Source: Chryseobacterium artocarpi
GTDB lineage: Bacteria; Bacteroidota; Bacteroidia; Flavobacteriales; Weeksellaceae
NCBI RefSeq assembly: GCF_001684975.1
Contig: NZ_MAYH01000023.1
Coordinates: 712,572-776,571, forward strand
Length of the DNA stretch: 64,000 nucleotides
Direction of reading: 5' to 3'
Shown here: in pieces, positions 7,152 through 15,346 of the stretch
How the letters are laid out: every line of letters begins with the position of its first letter
Position numbering within the stretch: the first letter of the stretch is position 1
The notes under the pieces: model-generated
Database searches by the model: none
What the model was told of the DNA's origin: nothing
Seen by the model: only the letters and a program-made list of their open reading frames with translations
Translations under genes and position numbers: made by a program

Positions 7152-10139
7152 TTATTTAAAGTTAACATTTAATCCAAAAAGGAATGAACGTGGTCTGGCG
7201 TACATATTGTTATCGATTCCCAGATATACTTCAGGATCTAAGCCACTGTATTTAGTAATCACAAAAGCATTCTGAACTGAGAAGCTCACTCCCAGATCAA
7301 ATTTGTCGCTGATCTTTTTAAAAGTACGCCCCAACGTCATATTATCCATTCTGAAAAACGATGCATTTTCCAGGAAGAAATCTGAATAAAGCTGTAGGTT
7401 TTCAAACCCCTGTTCTGCCGTGTAACTTAATATATTGGAGTAAGTACCGTTTTCAGGGTATATCTTTGATCTGTAATCTTTTGATTTAACATTATTGTAT
7501 ACGTAATTTCCAAAATTTGCATGCCCATTAAATCCAAAATACCAATCTTTGTAACTCACCTTTGAGGAGATTCCCAGATAAGATTTTGGCATTGGGCTTT
7601 TATCCTTTACCAATCCACCTTTATATTTTCCTTCAATGGGTCTGTTATTGTCATCATATTCCTGTTGATACAGATAGAAAGTATACGGTGAATATCCTAC
7701 AGAGTGAATCTGAATAGTTCCTGCTGTTGAACCGGAAACGTTTCCTATATTCACGCCATAATTTGAACTGTCTACAAGAGTCAGTTTGGTGATCTTTGAA
7801 TTGTTGAAAGTAAAATTCACATCCATATTCCATTGCCAGTCTCCGCTTTTCACAGGAATGGTGTTCAAGCTAAGTTCTACCCCCTTATTTTCCATAGAAC
7901 CAATATTGGTAAAGATCATATTGGTAAGATTGGAACCTGCTGCTACGGAGATTTTATTCAAAAGATCATCGGTTGTTCTTTTATATACTTCAACAGATCC
8001 GGAGATTCTGTTTTTTAAAATTCCGAAATCCAATCCTAAGTTATAGGTAGATGTTGTTTCCCATTTAAGGTTTGGGTCGTAACCATTGGGACGAATGGTT
8101 TGGTAGAACTGGTTTCCCAATTGATATAAAGCATTGGACTGACTGTAGGTATATGTCTGCATCCATTCATAATCTCCGCCAATGTCCTGTTGTCCTGTTT
8201 TACCATAACTTAATCTTAATTTCAGATCGGAAAGGAAATTACTGTCTTTTAGGAATTCTTCTTCTTTAAGTTTCCATGCAAAAGCTGCAGATGGAAAGAG
8301 TCCCCAATGATTATTTTTGGCGAAACGAGATGAACCGTCATTTCTAAGGGTTGCCGTGAAAAGATAACGGTCTTTAAAGCTGTAATTCAAACGTCCGTAA
8401 AATGAAACAAGATAATATTCGGATTTTGAAACAATATCTCTGTAAATTTTACTTCCTGTAAGATTGCTCTGATTATCATTATAGCTTTTCCAGAATCGCT
8501 GCCAGGAATATCCTCCCATCACATCAAATTTATGATTACCCAGCGTTTTGGAATAATTGGCATAAGCATCCAGCTGTAAATTACTTTTCTTTTGAGTGTA
8601 TTTCTCTACAAGCCCCTGTCCGTCATTTCCAATAGAAGTCCAGGCAATAGGTGCATTATCCGGAACAAAAACATCACCATCACTTTTCAGGATATCAAAA
8701 CCTGTGTTAAGGTTTAATTTTAAATCTTCAAAACCATGAATTTTATAATCCAGCTGTATGTTTCCAATATGTCTGAAAACTTTCGACTGGTCATTTCTCA
8801 GATCAAGAACAGATACGGGATTTGTTCCAGCCTGAGGAACTGGTTTTCCTGTTGCATTTAACCAGATAAAATATCCGAGTCCATAAGGTGAAGAATTATC
8901 AAAAACAGGACGTGTAGGATCAAATGTTACGGCTCCGTTCGCCGGATTGGAAATAAAGTCGTTGTTTTCTATACTTGGTTTATAGTTAAGATTTACATTT
9001 AAATGTTTATCAAAAAAAGAAGGATTCAGAGCTAAGCTCAGGTTCATTCTTTCATAAGCGTTCTTCTTGATGATTCCTTCCTGATTGGTATATCCCAAAG
9101 ACAAACGATACGGAATATCCTTCACAGCACCTGTCATACTGAAGTTCTGATCATTACTTACAGATGTACGGTATATTTCTTTTTGCCAATTGGTATCATA
9201 AGTTCCCAATCCGTTGATCACCGCTGCATTATCTGCATAACGGCTCTTCATATAAGTTCTGTATTCATCCCCCGTCAGGACATCCATCATTTTTGGATTG
9301 TAGCTCACTTTGGTATTGGATGAATATTGGTAACGGGTCTTTTTGCTTCCTTTTTTAGTGGTAATAATAATCACCCCGTTAGATGCTCTTGAACCATAAA
9401 TTGCTGTAGAAGATGCGTCTTTCAAAACGGTATAACTTTCAATATCATTGGGATTGATCATTCCCAGTATATTACTTGATCCTGATGTAGATGAATTATC
9501 AATAGCAATTCCGTCAATAATAATCAGCGGATCATTACTTGCAGATAAAGAAGACCCTCCCCTGATCCTGATGGTAGAACCGGCTCCTGGTGCTCCTCCC
9601 GGGGAAGTAATATTAACACCAGCGGCTTTTCCCGTTAATGCGTCCTGTGCAGAAACCGGATTGCCATTATTTTCACTATCCATTTTTACCGTGGTCAGAG
9701 ATCCTGTAGCATCAGATTTTTTTACTTTTCCATATCCGATCACTACAACTTCCTCAATCTTGTTTTCTTTTACCGAAACCGTATCTTTTGCCATAGAAAT
9801 AGCTCTGGCAGGTACAATTGCTTTTGCGGAAGTCTTGCGAAGCATTACTGTATTGTTTCTTATCTCATATTCCACGGGATAATTGTTCCTGAGATACTTT
9901 AGGGAAGCATCCAGCGATGAATAATTGATACCGTTTTCATCCACAAGAACATCCTTAAAGTCTGTACTGGAATAGAAAAACGGCACTTTGGAAGATTTGC
10001 TCAGCTTATCAAAAACCTTAGTAATAGATACCCGTTTTTGCTTTGCCTGCGTGGTTGAAGGCTGTTGTCCGGATTGACCGTAAGCCACTGGAAGTCCCAT
10101 CGCGACCAGAAGTATCACGGAAATTATTGTTTTTTTCAT
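7152..10139 (-). CDS. SusC/RagA TonB-dependent transporter with STN signalling domain
   Basis: A 995-residue outer-membrane TonB-dependent transporter. Order: signal peptide (1-21), an STN (secretin/TonB N-terminal) domain at about 36-103 of the kind that contacts a FecR anti-sigma factor, a short linker, the TonB-box-like EEVVVIGYG (129-137), a plug with RIRGGSSLS and DPLIIIDG, then a long beta-barrel ending FLFGLNVNFK with the terminal aromatic pattern of barrel proteins. The carboxypeptidase-D regulatory-like domain usual in SusC proteins is not visible between STN and plug. It lies 80 nt downstream of fecR and 7 nt before susD. Function: TonB-driven import with sensing of the same substrate. 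Confidence 0.95.
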   Translation of the reverse strand: MKKTIISVILLVAMGLPVAYGQSGQQPSTTQAKQKRVSITKVFDKLSKSSKVPFFYSSTDFKDVLVDENGINYSSLDASLKYLRNNYPVEYEIRNNTVMLRKTSAKAIVPARAISMAKDTVSVKENKIEEVVVIGYGKVKKSDATGSLTTVKMDSENNGNPVSAQDALTGKAAGVNITSPGGAPGAGSTIRIRGGSSLSASNDPLIIIDGIAIDNSSTSGSSNILGMINPNDIESYTVLKDASSTAIYGSRASNGVIIITTKKGSKKTRYQYSSNTKVSYNPKMMDVLTGDEYRTYMKSRYADNAAVINGLGTYDTNWQKEIYRTSVSNDQNFSMTGAVKDIPYRLSLGYTNQEGIIKKNAYERMNLSLALNPSFFDKHLNVNLNYKPSIENNDFISNPANGAVTFDPTRPVFDNSSPYGLGYFIWLNATGKPVPQAGTNPVSVLDLRNDQSKVFRHIGNIQLDYKIHGFEDLKLNLNTGFDILKSDGDVFVPDNAPIAWTSIGNDGQGLVEKYTQKKSNLQLDAYANYSKTLGNHKFDVMGGYSWQRFWKSYNDNQSNLTGSKIYRDIVSKSEYYLVSFYGRLNYSFKDRYLFTATLRNDGSSRFAKNNHWGLFPSAAFAWKLKEEEFLKDSNFLSDLKLRLSYGKTGQQDIGGDYEWMQTYTYSQSNALYQLGNQFYQTIRPNGYDPNLKWETTSTYNLGLDFGILKNRISGSVEVYKRTTDDLLNKISVAAGSNLTNMIFTNIGSMENKGVELSLNTIPVKSGDWQWNMDVNFTFNNSKITKLTLVDSSNYGVNIGNVSGSTAGTIQIHSVGYSPYTFYLYQQEYDDNNRPIEGKYKGGLVKDKSPMPKSYLGISSKVSYKDWYFGFNGHANFGNYVYNNVKSKDYRSKIYPENGTYSNILSYTAEQGFENLQLYSDFFLENASFFRMDNMTLGRTFKKISDKFDLGVSFSVQNAFVITKYSGLDPEVYLGIDNNMYARPRSFLFGLNVNFK

Positions 10140-10188
10140 AAATTTGGGATTAACTTTATTAGACTTTAGCGAGTTAAATAGTTAATTG

Positions 10189-10220
10189 GCATCAATAACC
10201 CCCATTATTGGTGCTTTTTT
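10189..10220 (+). terminator. Plus-oriented intrinsic terminator between two minus-strand genes
   Basis: Stem GCATCAATAA (10189-10198) and TTATTGGTGC (10205-10214), one T-G wobble, followed by TTTTTT (10215-10220) on the plus strand. Flanking genes fecR and susC are both on the minus strand, so as a terminator it would end an antisense transcript across the susC start. On the minus strand it is a hairpin just after the fecR stop, without a T tract. Confidence 0.6.
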
Positions 10221-11049
10221 ATTTGAGTTGTATTTCCTTTTCGGATTTTTTTTCTGTTTTAAGGTTGAATGGATAACAAATAGCTGTTAAGACTTCGTTC
10301 AGATTTCCTGAGAAAGTTCCTTTTATTCTCTTTTCGCCGTACTCTTTCGGATATTCTATTTTAATATTATATACCTGCTCCAGTTCTGAAACAATATTTT
10401 TCAGTGTTTCATCTTCAAATGAGAAGTCTCTTCTGGCATCAGCTGCATAATAGAATTGAGCTGGTTTTTCAACATTCTTACTCCAAGACTGATTGGGTAA
10501 CAGGTAGGTAATCTTTCCTTTATGATCGACTTTCACTTTTCCCTCAAAAAGTTCAACCTTTTCTTTTCCACTGGTTTGATCTAAGAAAAATTTCGTCCCT
10601 AAAACCTGTACTGTAAAATCCTTTGCATTAATTCTGAAAGGTCTGGATTTATCTTTTGCAATATCAAAAGTAGCTTTACCCGTGAAAGTAATTTTTCTGT
10701 CAGCTTTCCCAAAATCTGAAGACAAGACCAACGTACTGTGTGGCTCCAGAACAATACGACTTCCATCCGGAAGATCAATACTCTCTGTAAAATCTGCACT
10801 CGTATAACTTTGAATTTTAGCTTGTTCTACAACGGAAGAAGATGCAGACGGATTATAGAGAAATACTCCAATTCCTATCACAGCAGCCACAGAAGCAGCC
10901 CAATAGACTCTTCTCAGGGTTCTTCCTGTTTTGATTCTACTCTGAATTCCGGCTTTGATCCTGGTATCCGTGAGAGAATCTATCTGCTGGTTTTCTTTGA
11001 AGGTTTCTTCCCAGTTCTTTTTAAAATCTTCGTCTTCCATTGTATTCAT
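10219..11049 (-). CDS. FecR family anti-sigma factor
   Basis: About 276 residues. An N-terminal cytoplasmic segment (MNTMEDEDFKKNWEETFK) binds the sigma factor, one membrane helix follows (VYWAASVAAVIGIGVFLY), then the periplasmic FecR domain (DFTESIDLPDGSRIVLEPHSTLVLSS, FTGKATFDIAKDKSRPF, VQVLGTKFFLD) and the C-terminal DUF4974-type domain (FSFEDETLKNIVSELEQVYNIKIEYP) that interacts with the transporter STN domain. The frame is open to 11082, but a conserved promoter-like motif (11056-11084) lies there, so I prefer the ATG at 11049 (or 11040). It should relay substrate occupancy of the SusC protein to the ECF sigma factor at 12610-13131. Confidence 0.92.
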   Translation of the reverse strand: MNTMEDEDFKKNWEETFKENQQIDSLTDTRIKAGIQSRIKTGRTLRRVYWAASVAAVIGIGVFLYNPSASSSVVEQAKIQSYTSADFTESIDLPDGSRIVLEPHSTLVLSSDFGKADRKITFTGKATFDIAKDKSRPFRINAKDFTVQVLGTKFFLDQTSGKEKVELFEGKVKVDHKGKITYLLPNQSWSKNVEKPAQFYYAADARRDFSFEDETLKNIVSELEQVYNIKIEYPKEYGEKRIKGTFSGNLNEVLTAICYPFNLKTEKKSEKEIQLK

Positions 11050-11055
11050 ATTGAG

Positions 11056-11084
11056 TATTACGCAGAAAAAATAAATCGTCAACC
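11056..11084 (-). promoter_or_regulatory. Candidate ECF-sigma promoter upstream of fecR
   Basis: On the minus strand: GGTTGACGATTT, 7 nt, CTGCGTAATA. The same two blocks with an 8-nt spacer occur at 12586-12615 before the phosphatase gene. The GTTGAC and CGTAATA blocks, about 15 nt apart, fit a -35/-10 pair of an ECF sigma factor. If so, fecR would have almost no leader. Confidence 0.5.
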
Positions 11085-11190
11085 TATTTCTTAGAAAAAA
11101 ATTAAATAATCTGTCTAAATGTTTATTACAACCCCGAAGTCACATATCAAGAATTAAAAACTTTTGAGGCTTTTTTCATTTAAACATGAT

Positions 11191-12456
11191 CTAGTGAGAA
11201 CCTACTATACTTTCTAAATACGTTTTCACGTCAGCCCATTTGTAATATGGGAAAGTGTCAGTCTGTATAGGAATATGCACTTCATTTTCGTTATGGAGAA
11301 ATTTAACCAAAATGTCTTTCTTTTTATTTTTATAAAAAATCAACTGTAGATTTGCTGCCATAGGTGCTGCCTGAAAAGTATTCCAGACTTTATAAACTTC
11401 TCTGGGATTGGTTTCTTCTTTATTCATTCCTTCAATATTCAGAAGGGCAAGTAAAGGAGTAATATTTCCGTCATGTCCAAACCTTAGGGAAGCTCCGTTT
11501 TTATTGTTCTGAATATAATCTTCTGCTTCATCCAGCATATTTTTTACCAACGGAATAGAATTGTTCTTTACTAAACCTTTACTTAGCGGAGACGGTCCGT
11601 CATTTACGTAGGTCTGGTAATTTACCGACTGATAGATATTAAATAATTCATCTTTTGTAAATAAGTCATAGAAAGAAATATCTGTTTCCAAATTCTGCAT
11701 ATCACTGGCAATCCAATAGAATGCTTCAATTACTTTTTCCGGATTTACATTTTTATAGATGTAGTCATCATTATTGAACAGGTTTTTGATAAATCTTTCA
11801 GATTTCATATTCTCTGCTCTGAACTTTCTTTTCTCTTCCTGCCAGAAGTTATCTGCCGAACGGAAATCAATAGATTCTTTGGTATGATGATTCAGATATT
11901 TCATGTATTTGTCCGAAGATTCCATATTAATCTGAAGTTTTGGATTATTGGCAACCAATTCATTAGCAAAATTAGCCATACTTATGATACACCTCGGTAC
12001 CACAGTTGATTTTGCCGTCACTACAGCATTTTTTTCAAAAACTTTAGGGTTGTTTTTAAACATTCTTTGGGAAATCTGCCTGTGTTGTAATGCACCAAGC
12101 TCTGTAAGGTCACCATTATGTCCCTCTGCCTGAATCCATATTTTTTTCAATCTTTCTAAAGCGGATTGTCCTTGGGGTGTCAAAGCATTATGATCAGCTG
12201 CTTTCTCCAAAATATGCATTACGCCTGAAAAGTCTTTTTCATTGATGAGCCATCTTGAACCGTGTCTTCCGTAATGACTGATATAAAATGATTCATAACC
12301 AGATGGAGCCGGAGTCTGTTTCCCGGAAGGTGTAGGATAAGCATAATAAACTCCGCCTGTTGTTTTGATGTCAGAAAAAATTTCTTCTTTCGTGGTCTGC
12401 GCATGGGTAGAGAAAAATGCTCCTACAAATAAAAGCAGTAGTGTTGTCTTTTTCAT
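11191..12456 (-). CDS. Secreted histidine-type acid phosphatase (phytase/MINPP-like)
   Basis: A 421-residue member of the histidine phosphatase superfamily, branch 2. The signal peptide is MKKTTLLLLFVGAFFSTHAQ. The catalytic RHGxR lies in HYGRHGSRW (Arg64, His65, Gly66, Arg68), and the distal HD pair that donates the proton is His328-Asp329 in FGHDGNITPL. Arg155 in TVVPRC matches the conserved extra active-site arginine. The family hydrolyses phosphate monoesters, and the HD (not HAE) motif places it with multiple inositol polyphosphate phosphatase-like or broad phosphatases. It lies between the ECF sigma gene and fecR in the SusC/SusD locus, so it likely acts in the periplasm or at the surface on the imported ligand. 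The exact substrate is inferred. Confidence 0.88.
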   Translation of the reverse strand: MKKTTLLLLFVGAFFSTHAQTTKEEIFSDIKTTGGVYYAYPTPSGKQTPAPSGYESFYISHYGRHGSRWLINEKDFSGVMHILEKAADHNALTPQGQSALERLKKIWIQAEGHNGDLTELGALQHRQISQRMFKNNPKVFEKNAVVTAKSTVVPRCIISMANFANELVANNPKLQINMESSDKYMKYLNHHTKESIDFRSADNFWQEEKRKFRAENMKSERFIKNLFNNDDYIYKNVNPEKVIEAFYWIASDMQNLETDISFYDLFTKDELFNIYQSVNYQTYVNDGPSPLSKGLVKNNSIPLVKNMLDEAEDYIQNNKNGASLRFGHDGNITPLLALLNIEGMNKEETNPREVYKVWNTFQAAPMAANLQLIFYKNKKKDILVKFLHNENEVHIPIQTDTFPYYKWADVKTYLESIVGSH

Positions 12457-12585
12457 TATAAACTCTTTTTATTCGATTGAATGACAGTTGTACCACTCAA
12501 AAAGGGGAACAACTGAAATGTTATACATTGTTCTGAAAAGGAAAAACATTCACAGTGATTACTTTTCTAAACTTTTTCTATCTAC

Positions 12586-12615
12586 TATTACGCAGAGCTA
12601 TTGAAATCGTCAACC
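12586..12615 (-). promoter_or_regulatory. Candidate ECF-sigma promoter upstream of the phosphatase gene
   Basis: On the minus strand: GGTTGACGATTT (overlapping the sigma-factor stop codon), 8 nt, CTGCGTAATA. It is a near copy of the motif at 11056-11084. It would drive the phosphatase gene with a leader of about 125 nt. Confidence 0.5.
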
Positions 12616-13131
12616 CTGAAAAAAACTTTTTATGAAAATTAATAATGAAAAGAAAAGATTGATATGAGTTTTCAGAAGGTTTAGAACTTTATTCACATGC
12701 TTTGCAACAGCATTTTTAGAAATACTGTTTTCTTTGGCGATCTGAGAATAACTCTGTCCTTCGATTTTATGTTTAAGAAAAAAAGCCTTACTTTTTTCCG
12801 GCATTTGATGGAGTAATTTTTCTAATTTATCAGAATGTTGCGAATATTCGTCTTCATCCTCTTCTTCTTTTACTACTTTCAGATGAATCTCTTCCTGTAG
12901 ATCAGAAAAGGAAAGTTTATTTTTTCGGTAAAAATTCGCGATTTCCTGTTTTGCTGTTTTGAAAATAATTGCCTCTTTGTTTTTCTCCAAAACCTGCCTG
13001 TGCTTCCATAAATGAACAAAAATATCCTGTACTACATCTTCAATATCTTCTCTTCCATGAATGTATTTTTTCACGAAAAAAAAGACCTGATGCTTGTATT
13101 CATCATATATTTTTTCAAATAAAGGCTCCAC
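12610..13131 (-). CDS. ECF-type RNA polymerase sigma factor
   Basis: A 173-residue ECF sigma-70 family protein. Region 2 is visible as YDEYKHQVFFFVKKYIHGREDIEDVVQDIFVHLWKHR near the N-terminus, and region 4 as LHQMPEKSKAFFLKHKIEGQSYSQIAKENSISKNAVAKHVNKVLNLLK with its helix-turn-helix. The order ECF sigma, (phosphatase), FecR, SusC, SusD is that of trans-envelope signalling systems in Bacteroidota, with the phosphatase between sigma and anti-sigma as the unusual point. It probably recognises the two identical motifs at 12586-12615 and 11056-11084. The C-terminal tail is hydrophobic (INLFFSLLIFIKSFF), an odd end for a soluble sigma factor. Confidence 0.9.
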   Translation of the reverse strand: MEPLFEKIYDEYKHQVFFFVKKYIHGREDIEDVVQDIFVHLWKHRQVLEKNKEAIIFKTAKQEIANFYRKNKLSFSDLQEEIHLKVVKEEEDEDEYSQHSDKLEKLLHQMPEKSKAFFLKHKIEGQSYSQIAKENSISKNAVAKHVNKVLNLLKTHINLFFSLLIFIKSFFQG

Positions 13132-13590
13132 AACAATTTAAAATACGGTAACTCTTCAAATATATAAAAAAATAAATTCCAAAAAATCTACGTTTTTCAG
13201 ATATGAATAAAGATTCTTTAAAAAGTTATTTTAAATAAAAAGAAAAATGCGGAATATAAATATCCCGCATTTAGATTCATCGTACTGTGTTCTTGTGTGT
13301 GTTTTTTGGGCTTTAATAAGCGATGATAAAACTCTATTTTACAAAGTTTATCATGTTTGGATTTTTTTTAGAATTTAACCAATCACTGAAAAATTTCTAT
13401 TTCAAATTCCTGAGACAAATATCCGTCAATCATCAACTGAATCTACAATTTCAACCATAACAATTCCTATACACTTAAAGGTAATACCCCTATACAATCT
13501 ATATACAAAAAACCATAAAACAATACAAATCAATATTTTAAAAATATTGATCAAAAAACTAAACGTATTATCTGATTTATTAAAACAAAA
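13132..13590. other. Intergenic region without a gene
   Basis: AT-rich, no credible reading frame on either strand. It contains a terminator-like hairpin (13245-13272) and, just upstream of the sigma gene, a minus-strand TATATTTG (13156-13163) that could be its -7 box. Confidence 0.5.
13241..13272 (-). terminator. Probable intrinsic terminator, minus strand
   Basis: On the minus strand AAATGCGG (13265-13272) and CCGCATTT (13245-13252) form an 8-bp stem followed by TTCTTTTTAT. The nearest minus-strand gene ends 320 nt away at 13591. Confidence 0.55.
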
Positions 13591-14127
13591 TCACGACCAT
13601 TTCCAATCCAGCTCTGTGTGATAAGGAATTTTTATTTCTTTAAAGTAATTACGGAGCCATTCGATGTCTGGAACCTGCTGTTTTGGAAATATCAGATAGC
13701 TTCCGGAATTTAGTTTAATGAAAAAATTTTCTTTTGTTTCCGAAAGCCATTCAAAATGATCTGTATGATGCTTAGCTTCAAGTTGCGTATTTTTCATCAG
13801 GATATATTCCTTATTGAATTCTACATCATAAGTATTGTTATCACTACTTTTAAACTGTTCGCCCTGAGCAACTGTAGTATAGAATTTTTTATAATAATAT
13901 CCTGCATATTTTGGATAGATCAGGAAAAACAATCCACCAACGAGAAATATCGATCCGCCCAATACCAGATTAAAGATCATTAAAAATAACCCTATCACCG
14001 CTATCATTCCTGCGAATATCAGACGACTTGTCTTTTTAGATTGTTGTATTTCCTCAGATTTAGAAGCTTCATACAGTAAGCTATCTAACATTATTTTTTC
14101 ATTAAAGCTCAGCTTCATTGTATTCAT
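13591..14127 (-). CDS. Two-TM membrane protein, YcxB-like
   Basis: A 178-residue inner-membrane protein. It has a cytoplasmic N-terminus of about 38 residues, two adjacent membrane helices at about 38-80 (LIFAGMIAVIGLFLMIFNLVLGGSI, then FLVGGLFFLIYP), a YYYKKFY juxtamembrane segment and a soluble C-terminal domain with NSGSYLIFPKQQVPDIEWLRNYF. This layout and the FIKLNSGSYLIFPK block resemble YcxB-like proteins of unknown function, but the match is only by pattern. It stands alone. An ATG three codons downstream (14118) is an alternative start. Confidence 0.65.
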   Translation of the reverse strand: MNTMKLSFNEKIMLDSLLYEASKSEEIQQSKKTSRLIFAGMIAVIGLFLMIFNLVLGGSIFLVGGLFFLIYPKYAGYYYKKFYTTVAQGEQFKSSDNNTYDVEFNKEYILMKNTQLEAKHHTDHFEWLSETKENFFIKLNSGSYLIFPKQQVPDIEWLRNYFKEIKIPYHTELDWKWS

Positions 14128-14423
14128 GGTAACTTGTATTAGTTTGATTTTGTGGTTGATTTATCTAAGAAACACTAAAATAGAAGTTATCTCTTAAACA
14201 TACAATTAAATCCTTCTTTTTTTAAACATTAAAAGCCTGATTATTAAAATAACTTGATTCTTTTTTCAGATTTAGGTTGTTGAAAAGTTATCCCATGTTA
14301 TTTTTTCGATCTTGATTTTTATATATTTAAACGATTTTAAACATAGCTTAAGAGATAAGGCAGGTTCTCTCATGAATATTTGATAGAGGAAAACTTATTT
14401 ATTTTAATTGTAAAGAAAAAGAA

Positions 14424-15263
14424 ATGGAACTCTTCCCCATTATAGACATTCAGGATTTCAGAGCGAAACAACTCTCGGGAAATGAGAATTTTTCGTATTC
14501 TGAAATAAAGGGAATTCATCACATTGAACGTCCTCACAGACATCATTTCTTTTTACTGGCACTTTTTGAAAAAGCCGGAGGTATTCATACCATTGACTTC
14601 AATGAATATAAAATCGGCAACAGGCAGATTCACATATTGTTTCCGAAGCAGGTACATACATGGAATCTTGAAGAGCATACGATTGGATATCAGCTTATGG
14701 TTGACCGTGAACATTTTGAAAAGTTTTCATCCAATTTTCCTTTCTCCTTTGCTTATTATCATAGAAATCCTGTTATTTCCCTGTCTGAATCAGTATTTAA
14801 CACCCTGCTTTATGAGTTTAAAGCGATTCAGAATGAACTTAGTGATCAGGATTTTCTTCCGGAAGTGATTCATGCAAGAACTGCGGTGATCATTTCTATG
14901 GTAAGTAAGGAGATCAAAAGGCTATTTTCCGAACGTGAAAGTAACCAATACAGCACAAGAGTGGTAAAATTCCATGAACTTGTTGAGGAGTTTTTCAGAG
15001 AAGAAAAATCGATCTCGTTTTATGCAGAAAAGCTGAATATTTCAACAAGTTATCTGACTAAAATATGCCGGGCTCAATTACAGACTTCCCCAACTCAGCT
15101 TATTTTACAGCGTACTCTTCTGGAAGCCAAGCGACTTTTAAAATCCACAGATCTGTCTATCAAAGAAATAGCTTTTGACCTAGGGTTTATTGATGCTCCT
15201 TATTTTTCCAATTTCTTTAAGCAGCATATAGGTATTACTCCCAAACAATTCAGAGACAACTGA
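14424..15263 (+). CDS. AraC family transcriptional regulator
   Basis: A 279-residue regulator. The N-terminal cupin-like sensing domain contains HIERPHRHHFFLLALFEKAGGIHTIDFNEYKI and ILFPKQVHTWNLEEHTIGYQLMV. The C-terminal AraC/XylS DNA-binding domain (about 175-279) has both helix-turn-helix motifs: SISFYAEKLNISTSYLTKICRAQLQTSPTQLI and DLSIKEIAFDLGFIDAPYFSNFFKQHIGITPKQFR. The next gene on the same strand, 83 nt on, is an MFS exporter, its most likely target. The ligand is unknown. Confidence 0.93.
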   Translation: MELFPIIDIQDFRAKQLSGNENFSYSEIKGIHHIERPHRHHFFLLALFEKAGGIHTIDFNEYKIGNRQIHILFPKQVHTWNLEEHTIGYQLMVDREHFEKFSSNFPFSFAYYHRNPVISLSESVFNTLLYEFKAIQNELSDQDFLPEVIHARTAVIISMVSKEIKRLFSERESNQYSTRVVKFHELVEEFFREEKSISFYAEKLNISTSYLTKICRAQLQTSPTQLILQRTLLEAKRLLKSTDLSIKEIAFDLGFIDAPYFSNFFKQHIGITPKQFRDN

Positions 15264-15346
15264 CGGATTCTTCAACTCATGGATCGAATTCCACATCTTC
15301 CTGAGCTCGCATGTACCTAATTTTGCAACCAGTAATTTTAGATAAG

